Source of the DNA: DASRDU01 sp035560235 | GTDB lineage: Bacteria; Acidobacteriota; Blastocatellia; RBC074 | Assembly (NCBI GenBank): GCA_035560235.1 | Contig: DATMAG010000094.1 | Location: forward strand, 1-21,412 | DNA: 21,412 nt | Direction of reading: 5' to 3' | Shown here: positions 1 to 6,285 of the stretch, piece by piece | How the letters are laid out: each line of letters starts with the position of its first letter | Numbering within the stretch: position 1 is the first letter of the stretch | Position numbers and translations under genes: made by a program | Notes under the pieces: model-generated | The model's database searches: none | Told to the model about the DNA's origin: nothing | Seen by the model: the letters and a program-made list of their open reading frames with translations, nothing else

Positions 1-264
1 CAACGCTCCGCACAGCGCACTGGCCCAACGCATTTGCCCTTGCCCGTCGAGAGGCTGATAGAGATGCGCCGCGCAAACATAACAGTGACCTTTGAGCTGT
101 TTAGTGCGCCCGACAATGCGCCTGGGGCGATGAAACAAGCCGGGCGAAGCAATCTTTTGGGCGCAGGGCTTTTCGGTGTTCGTACGGTCGGCGATCCAAA
201 ACATCGGCCTGGGCAAGTCGCTGCCCTGGCACGAACGCACGACAAGCTCGGTCAGCTTCGCCAT
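1..264 (-). CDS. Unrecognised protein, C-terminus off the window
   Basis: This open frame runs leftwards off the window edge, so only about 88 residues are visible. I start it at the ATG at 264 (MAKLTELVVRSCQG...). The frame is open upstream to a stop near 321 but has no ATG there, and the ribosome site at 264 is weak, so the start is uncertain. The visible part contains PRPMFWIADRTNTEKPC, then a basic stretch, then GHCYVCAAH, a Cys-x2-Cys followed by His that could bind zinc. It lies downstream of the 130-residue gene on the same strand and probably belongs to the same mobile-element operon. I do not recognise the family. The frame was chosen because its composition and CxxC motif look more protein-like than the overlapping frames. 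Confidence 0.5.
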   Translation of the reverse strand, partial: MAKLTELVVRSCQGSDLPRPMFWIADRTNTEKPCAQKIASPGLFHRPRRIVGRTKQLKGHCYVCAAHLYQPLDGQGQMRWASALCGAL

Positions 265-337
265 CAGCTTCTGTGGCGAAACCCGGGGCGTCGTAAAGAA
301 GTCCGAAATTCGCGGTTATATAAAGTCTGCACAAGAT

Positions 338-730
338 TCACGGGCGACGGCGCAGAGTCGCCGCCAGCCAGCGCGCCGCCAGCCACGTCATGTCATCCTC
401 ACCGAGAATCAGCACGTCACGTCCATCCGGAGCAGCGCACAGCGCCCCGGACTGGCCGAGCAGTCGGCTGAGCTTCCGCGCCGGGCAGAAACGTTTCTCA
501 GCCACTGCGATTTCAAGCGGGCCAAAGCGGGTCAGGCAGACGAGCAGCGCGAAGCTCTCAACCAGCGCGCCGGTGTAGAACTTCGTCCTGAGCCGGGTCA
601 GCAATCTGCCTGTCTGCCAATCCGTCGCAATGATCAGCCAGTGCCTGCCACCCGCAAATATTCGGCACAGAAAGTCAGGGCCGGTCACGCCCTGAATCAT
701 CGCCTCGCGTTCGATCTGGTCAGGATTCAT
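338..730 (-). CDS. Hypothetical mobile-element protein, 130 aa
   Basis: The protein begins MNPDQIEREAMIQGV and ends WLAARWLAATLRRRP. The start at 730 is chosen because its ATG shares an ATGA overlap with the TGA stop (729-727) of the upstream zinc-ribbon frame, a usual sign of translational coupling; GGGAG precedes it on the minus strand. The open frame extends upstream to 898, but that extension is an out-of-frame reading of the zinc-ribbon gene. The middle (GGRHWLIIATDWQTGRLLTRLRTKFYTG) looks like a small folded domain and the C-terminus is rich in Trp, Ala and Arg. There is no signal peptide or membrane segment. I do not recognise a family. It is the penultimate visible gene of the replication operon. 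Confidence 0.6.
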   Translation of the reverse strand: MNPDQIEREAMIQGVTGPDFLCRIFAGGRHWLIIATDWQTGRLLTRLRTKFYTGALVESFALLVCLTRFGPLEIAVAEKRFCPARKLSRLLGQSGALCAAPDGRDVLILGEDDMTWLAARWLAATLRRRP

Positions 731-1172
731 TGCAGTCTCCCTTCGATAGCCCACAGTCGACAGGCCGGACAGAAATAAGCTTCCGGCTCGCGCTGCTGCA
801 AGGTCATCGGCTGGCCGCAGTCCGGGCATTCGTGGCGCGCCAGCGTCCCTCAAAAATCTGCCTCGCCGCGTGGCCGGTGAATGCGCCCAGGCCGTCAAAC
901 TCGCTGAAGTGATGATCTGGCGACGGACACCAGACGCGCTGCCAGCCGTCGCCGGATTCGCTCAGCAGAGCGCCGCCGCAGGTTGGGCAGGGCTGGCCGC
1001 TGACGCGTGGGTCAGTCGTGAGCAGTTCGAGCAGTGCGGCCTTGTGGGCGCGAATGGCTGCCCGGTCAGCGTCCGTCAGCGCAGAGGCTGGCGTAATTCT
1101 GATGCCGTTGCCCTCCGGCGTGAGGGCGAAACCGCGCTGGCGCAGGTCATCAATCAGGGTCGTGGCGCTCAT
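727..1172 (-). pseudogene. Zinc-ribbon protein with TubC-like N-terminus, frameshifted
   Basis: The ATG at 1172 overlaps the helicase stop by one base (TGATG) and follows a strong GGAGGTGATC ribosome site. Residues 1-52 (MSATTLIDDLRQRGFALTPEGN...RAHKAALLELL) resemble the small TubC-type N-terminal domain often found in mobile-element proteins. A putative zinc ribbon follows: C62-x2-C65 and C82 with H87/H88. In the first frame the protein ends early at 804 with a low-complexity tail. In the neighbouring frame, from about 838 on, the DNA encodes HECPDCGQP...FCPACRLWAIEGRLQ, a clear second four-cysteine ribbon that ends at 727 and overlaps the next gene by ATGA. The simplest reading is one gene broken by an indel near 838, in the GCGCGCC run. 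Loss of two bases there, or gain of one, would restore it. TubC assignment is by resemblance only. Confidence 0.6.
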
Positions 1173-1272
1173 CAGATCACCTCCGCATCATCGTCCACGT
1201 AGTTGAAGAGTAGGTGCTGCCCGCTGCGCGCCACGGGCGCGGCCACCCCACCCTCCAGAACATCGAAACGGC

Positions 1273-1501
1273 GTTCACAACGTTCACGATGTTCACCGCC
1301 CCTTTGTTTGTAATGCTTTAGGGTGTGAACATTGCTGTGAACATTGCTGTGAACATTGGTGTGAACGTGCAGGGGGACATGTTCAAGCCCCGAATCAGTG
1401 CGAACATTGGCCGGTGAACGTTCACGTACATGTTCACGCACATGTTCACGCTCTAACTCATTGATTTCATTGGCGGCGTGAACGTTGTGAACATTGTGAA
1501 C
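1273..1501. repeat. Iteron-like array of 14 GTGAAC/GTTCAC hexamers
   Basis: Exact hexamers lie at 1273, 1282, 1291 (GTTCAC); 1325, 1337, 1349, 1361 (GTGAAC); 1414 (GTGAAC); 1420, 1432, 1444 (GTTCAC); and 1478, 1487, 1496 (GTGAAC). Spacing within blocks is 9 or 12 bp and block orientation alternates. The copies at 1414 and 1420 form the palindrome GTGAACGTTCAC. Near-copies occur at 1381 and 1400. All are inside the helicase coding region. The two orientations encode different peptides (NVHS versus EHVR or EHRE), which suggests that the DNA word itself is conserved. A replication-origin role is inference, by analogy with origins embedded in replication genes such as lambda O. Confidence 0.7.
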
Positions 1502-3027
1502 GTCGTTTCGGTGTTCCCGCGCCCGCGTCTGTTCAGCGTCTCGTTCCCGCTCCGGCAGGCGTCGCAGGCTGATTGTGTAGCCTCCGCGCCCCCGCTCACC
1601 GAACGCGACTTCGACCCCGTTGCGTCGCAGGTTTGGTGCGATCTCTCGCAGCTTGTCGCCCAGGCCGCGCGGGGATTTCGGCCACCCGAATTTCCGCTCC
1701 GGGTTTTCGCCGTCCGTCGTCAGGCGACCGTTCAGGATTTTGTGCAGCGCGCCGGTTGTGCCCTCCCACTGGCAGCAATCAGCAATCATTGCCGTGATGA
1801 CTGCCGCGACTGGCGAGGCTTCGATTGCCAGCCCGTTCGCACGTTGCGTGTTCGACGTGTATGCCCGCAGAAAATCACCTTTTTGCAGACCGAGCCCTTG
1901 CTCGCAGGCCACAGCCCACTCGGCGAAATCCGCCATGCGCGGCAGTTCAGTCAGCGTGACGCCGCGCTGCATTTCGCGCAGGCCTGCCGCGACAGCATCC
2001 AGCAGCGCGCCGAGAATGCGCGGGCGGCGCTGCTCGAACTCGCGATCAATCACGCGGTCAAGTTTTCTGTCTGAGCTGGCGATGCGGGGCAGATATATCA
2101 GGATCGCGCGGTCGAGCAGGTCAGATTTTGTAACGACTTCAGCGATGCCGTTCAGCATCTGCGGGCGCTGAAAATCGAAGATCGTTTCGCCGTCGTCGGT
2201 GTACAGCGCCCGCGCCGAGAAGCTTCCGCCAGTTGCGACCCGGCACATAGCATTGCTCAGCGCATCGCTGACGTGCGTAAGATTGTCGAACGCGAGTATT
2301 CGCCCGTGATCAGCGCTGATTGCCAGGTCGCGCTCCTCCTTCGGCGCAGATCGCAGATCGGCTTTGTTCGGGTCAATCAGGCGGCGCAGCAGACGTGATG
2401 TTGTGCTTTTGGCGCTGCCCTGCTCATCCTGCGTGACGAGAACCGGGCAGGCGAATCTGGTTATGTTGCAGGGCCTGAGCGCGGCGACGAGCCAGGCGAG
2501 AATCAGCGTCCAGTTTTCGCTGTCCTCAGCGCGCAAATTCAGGAACGTGCGCAACTCATCCAGACTGCCACCGCTGACGGGCACTGGTAACGCCAGCATT
2601 CCGTCAGCGCGTCGAAATCGCACGGGGGAATCCGCGCTCTCAACGATCTGCCAGCCGGTCTGTGTAATAGCGACCTGCTGCCAGTCGTCGTTGCACAAAT
2701 CAAGATAGATTACTCCGTCGTGTTCAGCGACGCGCAAATGAGTCTCAATAACCACGCCCTCGTAACGCGCTTTCGCACGCAGGACAGTGAACGCCTCGTT
2801 GATTTTGTCACCGCTCGCGGCCCTGGCCTCCGAGAGCCAGAATGCCCGCGCCAGCCAGTCCTTCAGATCGCGTGAGTTCAGCTTGTGCGTTTCTCTGTGT
2901 CCTTTGATCGTGAGGCTGGCATAGCATTCACCGCCCGCATCGCGGAATAACTCGGCGTTCTGTTCAAGAATCAGGATCAGCTTGACGCTGATTGTGGCTG
3001 AGTCGGGGTCAGCCGCCACAACAGCAG

Positions 3028-3052
3028 ATTCACGTTGTTCACGATGTTCACC
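3028..3052. repeat. Second copy of the iteron-like motif
   Basis: ATTCAC at 3028 and GTTCAC at 3037 and 3046 lie 9 bp apart. The last 16 bases, GTTCACGATGTTCACC (3037-3052), are identical to 1282-1297. Both copies encode GEHRE-type peptides on the minus strand. The two copies sit at opposite ends of the helicase gene. Confidence 0.6.
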
Positions 3053-3080
3053 TGCCTGCCGATCCCACGTCGGCGCTGCC

Positions 3081-3425
3081 TCAGCCAGCGCCCGTAACGA
3101 TTCCACGCTGCCGCCAGTTTTCAGCCAGTCTGACACGTCGCCCTTTTCGGGCAGCCCCGGCAGCGACAGCACCCTGACTGAGGCTGCGACACCGTGCAGC
3201 GAGCGCGCGCAGCGCGTCAACGTCCTTTTCGCCTTCGACGATGAAGACGATTTCGCCCGGATCAGCGGCAATCAGTTCCGGCAGCCGGTACGGGACGCGG
3301 CGCGCGCCCTCAAGCCTCCAGAGCCAGCCGCCGTTGCCGTCCGGCCTGCGCTGGCGAAACGATTTCGGCTCGAAGCGACAGACCTGGTAGAGCAGCGCAC
3401 CCGTGTCGTTGCGGTAATCATACAT
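3081..3425 (-). pseudogene. Toprim domain fragment of the primase
   Basis: The frame begins MYDYRNDTGALLYQV and continues FRQRRPDGNGGWLWRLEGARRVPYRLPEL, then FIVEGEKDVDALRAL. That is the N-terminal half of a toprim domain with its catalytic glutamate in VEGEKD. After about residue 76 (near 3201) it loses resemblance and reads nonsense to the stop at 3081. The family normally continues with a glycine-rich strand and an acidic DND-type metal site before ARSLHGVAAS, but here the sequence jumps straight to ARSLHGV in another frame. So roughly 40 residues, including the acidic motif, are missing. The ATG at 3425 overlaps the CHC2 frame by eight bases and has no ribosome site, so the CHC2/toprim junction may be another frameshift. 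Family comparison is from memory. Confidence 0.65.
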
Positions 3426-3687
3426 GGCGGCGATTCGCGCGGTCTGATTTCCGGCTGTGATCGTCGCGGGTCTTCAGCGGTTCAGCGAACAGATCAGCCG
3501 TCGTCAGCCCGACGACGGCAAGTACTTCCTTCGCCCCGCATCCGGCGTGACAGTACAGAACAGTCGCGCCGTTCTTTCCCTGGCTGAGGCTGGCCTTCCG
3601 GTCGTCGTGGGCCGGGCAGCGAGCCTGCCAGCCTGCGCCCTGCTTCTTTACGCCGTCGAATTTTTCGAGAATTTCGTTGATGGTCAC
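3418..3687 (-). CDS. CHC2 zinc-finger primase N-terminal segment
   Basis: This 89-residue frame holds a CHC2-type zinc finger: CPAH (C24, H27) and CHAGC (C46, C50), then the typical helix EVLAVVGLTTADLF. Such fingers bind template DNA in DnaG-like and plasmid/phage primases. I chose GTG at 3687 because a near-perfect AAAGGAGG lies six bases upstream, whereas the longer frame starting at 3768 has no ribosome site. The GTG overlaps the stop of a 25-residue leader ORF (GTGA). The finger would normally be joined to the toprim and helicase parts that follow, but here the frame ends at 3418 while the toprim continues in another frame. It is likely the 5-prime part of a broken primase gene. Confidence 0.7.
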   Translation of the reverse strand: MTINEILEKFDGVKKQGAGWQARCPAHDDRKASLSQGKNGATVLYCHAGCGAKEVLAVVGLTTADLFAEPLKTRDDHSRKSDRANRRHV

Positions 3688-3761
3688 GCGAGGCCTCCTT
3701 TCGCGGGCTGCGGGACTGCGGGACTGGTCAGAAAGGTTGGTTTCGTGGTAAGTTTGCTCAT
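3684..3761 (-). CDS. Putative 25-aa leader ORF coupled to the primase
   Basis: ATG at 3761 opens a 25-codon frame (MSKLTTKPTFLTSP...PAKGGLA) whose TGA overlaps the primase GTG as GTGA. The strong primase ribosome site lies inside its last codons. This arrangement is typical of translational coupling. Its own ribosome site is weak and I recognise no family, so it may not be expressed. Confidence 0.35.
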   Translation of the reverse strand: MSKLTTKPTFLTSPAVPQPAKGGLA

Positions 3762-3776
3762 AGCTCAATGAAGTTT

Positions 3777-3815
3777 TTCAGCGCGAAGTTTGATTCAGTT
3801 CAGCTTCGCGCTGAA
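3777..3815. promoter_or_regulatory. 12-bp perfect hairpin between HTH gene and primase
   Basis: TTCAGCGCGAAG (3777-3788) and CTTCGCGCTGAA (3804-3815) are perfect inverted repeats around a 15-base loop. It lies between the HTH gene stop (3889) and the primase leader ORF (3761). There is no clear T-run on either side, so it is less like an intrinsic terminator than an operator or an mRNA structure. It could be a binding site for the HTH protein, which is inference. Confidence 0.45.
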
Positions 3816-3888
3816 TTGTCTTTGCCAACGGCGAATGCGGGAGCGTGGTGATCTTGGTCGGTCTATGCGCTCTCGTAATCGCCGCATC

Positions 3889-4113
3889 TTACGCAGCCGC
3901 GCTCGCGTTCTGCGGTTTCCGTCGCCAGCCACCGGGCAGTGGCTCCCCGCCGCGCTCGATGATCTCGCGCAGCAGTACCGGATTGATTCGTACCTGCCGA
4001 CCGATCCGCACGACGGCAGGCCGCAGCATCCCATCTCGCGCCAGTTGCGCGGCGCGGGCGTAGTCCACATCGAGTAGTTCGGCGGCTTCGGCCAGAGTCA
4101 TCAGCTTTTGCAT
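3889..4113 (-). CDS. Excisionase-like helix-turn-helix DNA-binding protein
   Basis: This 74-residue protein has the AlpA/excisionase or MerR-like winged-helix pattern: MTLAEAAELLDVDYARAAQLARDGMLRPAVVRIGRQVRIN. The first part is the helix-turn-helix and the VVRIGRQVRIN strand is the wing, followed by a helix (PVLLREIIERGG) and a basic, disordered tail. Proteins of this type direct excision or regulate element genes. The ATG at 4113 has GAGGAG eleven bases upstream, rather far. Its start overlaps the end of the preceding gene by 13 bases. It stands directly before the primase genes, which suits a copy-number or excision regulator. Excisionase versus transcription regulator cannot be settled from sequence. 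Confidence 0.75.
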   Translation of the reverse strand: MQKLMTLAEAAELLDVDYARAAQLARDGMLRPAVVRIGRQVRINPVLLREIIERGGEPLPGGWRRKPQNASAAA

Positions 4114-5173
4114 ATTTTGTGTGTCTCCTCGCGGTTCAAGCGAAATCGAAAAAATTCAGGCAATCTCAACGCAGGTGATTTAACCACGCCAAAAATCAAC
4201 CTGAACCCGCTATTTTTTCGATTTTTCGCGGCCTGAAGTTGATTTTCTCGGTCTGCCTTGTCCGGGCTGAAGGCGGTCTGCCTGCCAGCGGGCAGGCCAA
4301 GCAGCTTGAGCATTTCGGCAACGGCTTTCTTGATCCTGGTCAGTTCTCGATTTCTGCTTTCGGAGCGGTATTTGCGCCGGGGCACGAAATCGGTCCAGGC
4401 TTTCCGCTCGATAATGCGGCCTACTGTCCAGTCCAAATGCCGCTCAAACTGCGGGCGTGGTTTCTTCCGTTCCGCTTTTCCCTGCAGCGCGCGCTCGACT
4501 TTCCGGCAGTATCGCTGCGCCACCTTCCTGACGGACTCCGCGATTTCCTCCCGCTGCCTGTCAGACAGGCAACTGAGCGGATTACTGACGCCGGGCAAGT
4601 CAGATTCAAGCCACCAGCGGGCAGCTTTCACCCGCTCATCCACGTATGCCTCTTTGTCCATGCCGTTATAGGGCGGGAAGCCTGCGGGCGGTTCGATCTG
4701 ACCGGGCAGGACGTTTTGCTGATGTGCGAGCGCCTGCCACTTTTCTGCTTCTTCATTCCAGTACCTGCGCCGCTGTTCGGGATCATTCTGATATGGCGTC
4801 TCGCCCGCGCCATAAAACCGCTTGCGCCGGGCGCAACCCAATACTCAGCCGCAAAACTTTGCAGTACTCCGCTCACGAACAACAGGAGCCAGTCGGCTTT
4901 CAGATTCCACTCTTCGCACCATCCCGCCACCGCCTCGCAATATCGCCGCAGCAGCAATTCATCCTCTCTGGAAAGATCGCCTCCGCGCATGGCTGCGTTC
5001 CAGATCGATGGCAGCGGGCAAACCGGCCAGACCCTCTCAAACAGACTGTCAACCAGTTCAGGCTTTCGTTCAGCAGCCAGTTTGAGAAAGAGACTGCGAG
5101 CTCGCCGGACTCCGGGATCAGTTGCCTCGTCTGTCACAAAGCGTTGGGGCAGGCCTGTCTGATGGAGCGCCAT
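4101..5173 (-). pseudogene. Unrecognised first gene of the element, frameshifted
   Basis: The start is the ATG at 5173 (MALHQTGLPQRFVTDEATD), preceded by AAGGAGG with five-base spacing. The frame reads sensibly to about 4820 (...LLLFVSGVLQSFAAEYWVAPGA), after which it becomes low-quality and stops at 4628. The neighbouring frame takes over at the same place (KRFYGAGETPYQNDPEQRRRYWNEE) and runs to 4101. One missing base in the GGCGCAAGCGG stretch would fuse the two into a protein of about 357 residues. The second half is rich in Arg, Lys and Glu with helical stretches (LSDRQREEIAESVRKVAQRY), so a nucleic-acid-binding role is possible but not shown. A short GCCTGCC-AGCG-GGCAGGC palindrome (4280-4297) sits near its 3-prime end. 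I recognise no family. Confidence 0.55.
4280..4297. repeat. Short REP-like palindrome
   Basis: GCCTGCC (4280-4286) and GGCAGGC (4291-4297) flank AGCG. It lies inside the first element gene and encodes LPAGRQ there. GCCTGCC/GGCAGGC words also form part of the palindrome at 11910-11984, so they may belong to one dispersed family. Confidence 0.45.
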
Positions 5174-5335
5174 AAACCCTCCTTCGCGGGTTCCCTTCGA
5201 TGAGTTACCGGCCCGCCACCGCGCCGAAGGATACGCAGCGTTCCAGCGGGGATCAGCCACTGGTTAGGCGGGCCGTTGTATCGGCCTCGTTGCGTGATGA
5301 TCAGTCGCGCCGTTGAAGGCCGAAACTTTTTTTAC

Positions 5336-5382
5336 GAGTGTGCGCTGAGTGTGCGAAACTGAGCGCACCTCATCCGCACTCA
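5336..5382. promoter_or_regulatory. Direct and inverted GAGTGTGCG repeats, likely operator
   Basis: GAGTGTGCG occurs at 5336-5344 and 5347-5355, 11 bp apart (about one helical turn). Inverted partial copies follow: GAGCGCAC (5361-5368) and CGCACTCA (5375-5382). They lie just downstream of the candidate minus-strand promoter and upstream of the first element gene, where a repressor could act. Function is inferred from position. Confidence 0.4.
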
Positions 5383-5391
5383 GATTCTGAC

Positions 5392-5421
5392 TTTATAGCG
5401 GCTGCGCGGAAAGCCTGAAAA
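5392..5421 (-). promoter_or_regulatory. Candidate promoter of the element operon
   Basis: On the minus strand TTTTCA (5421-5416) and TATAAA (5397-5392) are 18 bases apart, a weak -35 and a fair -10. Transcription would start near 5385 and run through the GAGTGTGCG repeats into the first element gene. This is a pattern match only. Confidence 0.3.
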
Positions 5422-5620
5422 CCCGAACTCAAATCTACTCGTGCCACCTCAGAATATCACTTCGGTTTTACAATCTTTTTACATCGCCCGGTTCGTCCGT
5501 CTTGGTCAGTGCTGCCTCCAATGCGTCATACTGCAGGCAGTTCAGCCCCTGACACGCTCTTATCAAAACCTGCGATGGGCGCTGAAGAATAATCAATTAC
5601 CAGATGAAGGAGATTTTCCA

Positions 5621-6133
5621 ATGAAAAAGCTGATGATGATCACCGGACTGTTCGCTGTTCTGATGATCGGACTGTGGGCCGTCAGCGCAGCCCCGGCCGC
5701 CACCAGTTTTGCCGGAACCTGGGTGCTCGACAAAGGCAAAAGCGAAGGCCTGAATCAGGCGATGCAGAATGCTGAAAGCATCACGCTGACCATCACACAG
5801 GATGACAAGGAACTGACGACGAAACAGGAGATCGCCGGTTCTCAGGCCCCGCCGCAGACGGCTGTTTTCAAGCTCGACGGCAGCGAAACGACCGGCGATG
5901 TCAACCTCGGTCGCAGGCAGGGCAAGGCCACGCGCAAGGCCAAATGGATGAACGAGGGCAAGACGCTCGAACTGAACTCGGTCATCAAGGTTGATTTTCA
6001 GGGGCAGGAAGTCACCATCACTCAGGTGCAGCACCTCGAACTCGCCGAAGGCGGCAAGGTGCTGAAAATTCACGGCACCACTGAATCGCCGCGCGGCACG
6101 CAGGAAAGCAAGCTGACTTACAACAAAAAATAA
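5621..6133 (+). CDS. Small secreted protein of unknown function, 170 aa
   Basis: The ATG at 5621 follows AAGGAG with an eight-base gap; the longer open frame from 5441 has no such support. Residues 1-27 (MKKLMMITGLFAVLMIGLWAVSAAPA) form a clear signal peptide. The mature part opens with TSFAGTWVLDKGKSEG, then alternating beta-strand-like segments (ESITLTITQDDKEL, TAVFKLDGSE, AKWMNEGKTLELNSVIKV, VTITQVQHLELAEGGKVLKIHG). This is the pattern of a small lipocalin-like or calycin-type beta-barrel, and similar FAGTWVLDKxKS proteins are common in Acidobacteriota. The fold is inferred. The gene stands alone with a terminator after it. Ligand and role are unknown. Confidence 0.8.
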   Translation: MKKLMMITGLFAVLMIGLWAVSAAPAATSFAGTWVLDKGKSEGLNQAMQNAESITLTITQDDKELTTKQEIAGSQAPPQTAVFKLDGSETTGDVNLGRRQGKATRKAKWMNEGKTLELNSVIKVDFQGQEVTITQVQHLELAEGGKVLKIHGTTESPRGTQESKLTYNKK

Positions 6134-6170
6134 CTGCCGCACAGGACCTTTCAGCATTCCAGCAATGCGC

Positions 6171-6207
6171 AAAGCCGGGGAAGGATTCCATTCCGCCCCG
6201 GCTTTGT
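6171..6207 (+). terminator. Intrinsic terminator after the secreted protein gene
   Basis: AAAGCCGGGG (6171-6180) pairs perfectly with CCCCGGCTTT (6196-6205) around a 15-base loop, and a short T-containing tail (TTTGTT) follows. It lies 37 bases after the stop at 6133. Confidence 0.75.
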
Positions 6208-6285
6208 TCATGACGGCCCGCGCAGTATCATCAGCGCGTCGCTGACCAGCAACACACAATCCTGCCAGCCATGGGAGAGCAAAGT

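Larger units (their letters stand above)
1172..3208 (-). pseudogene. P-loop helicase part of a phage/plasmid primase-helicase
   Basis: This is the large C-terminal part of a replication protein. The first family-like residues are ARSLHGVAASVRVLSLPGLPEKGDVSDWL, normally the end of a toprim domain. The open frame reaches 3271, but upstream of about 3208 it is an out-of-frame reading of the toprim fragment. A helicase-type ATPase follows: Walker A-like DEQGSAKST near 2400-2430, Walker B-like ILAFDN near 2285-2300, and a putative arginine-finger motif KSDLLDRAILIYLPRI near 2085-2130. The last 120 residues are low-complexity, with NVHS and EHVR repeats encoded by the GTGAAC/GTTCAC array. The stop overlaps the next start. 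The expected role is origin unwinding for the element. It has lost its own start through the upstream lesion, so whether the ATPase part is still made by re-initiation is unclear. The exact helicase superfamily is not certain. Confidence 0.7.
5174..5620. other. Intergenic region at the right end of the element
   Basis: This 447-base gap separates the minus-strand element operon from the plus-strand chromosomal genes, so both are transcribed away from it. It holds the candidate promoter and repeats described separately (5336-5421). The element boundary probably lies here or just beyond, but I found no tRNA, integrase gene or convincing attachment repeat. No promoter for the gene at 5621 could be picked with confidence. 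Confidence 0.5.

Noticed and set aside
34..778. Plus-strand open frames of 145 and 200 residues
   Set aside because: They are antisense to minus-strand frames with zinc motifs and coupled starts, and have low-complexity, Arg/Pro/Ala-rich composition.
1273..1501. CRISPR array
   Set aside because: Repeats are only six bases with 9-12 bp periods and lie inside a coding frame. There are no spacers or cas genes.
1478..2074. 198-residue plus-strand frame opposite the helicase
   Set aside because: It mirrors a conserved P-loop ATPase gene on the minus strand and has no recognisable domain or ribosome site.
2982..3587. 201-residue plus-strand frame
   Set aside because: Antisense to toprim and CHC2 sequences with recognisable motifs.
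4239..5162. 307-residue plus-strand frame, the longest in that area
   Set aside because: Its opposite strand has a strong ribosome site and better protein composition. The plus frame has no motif and no ribosome site.
5261..5620. tRNA gene or attachment site at the element end
   Set aside because: No cloverleaf and no convincing repeated core within the window. The other end is outside it, so no comparison is possible.
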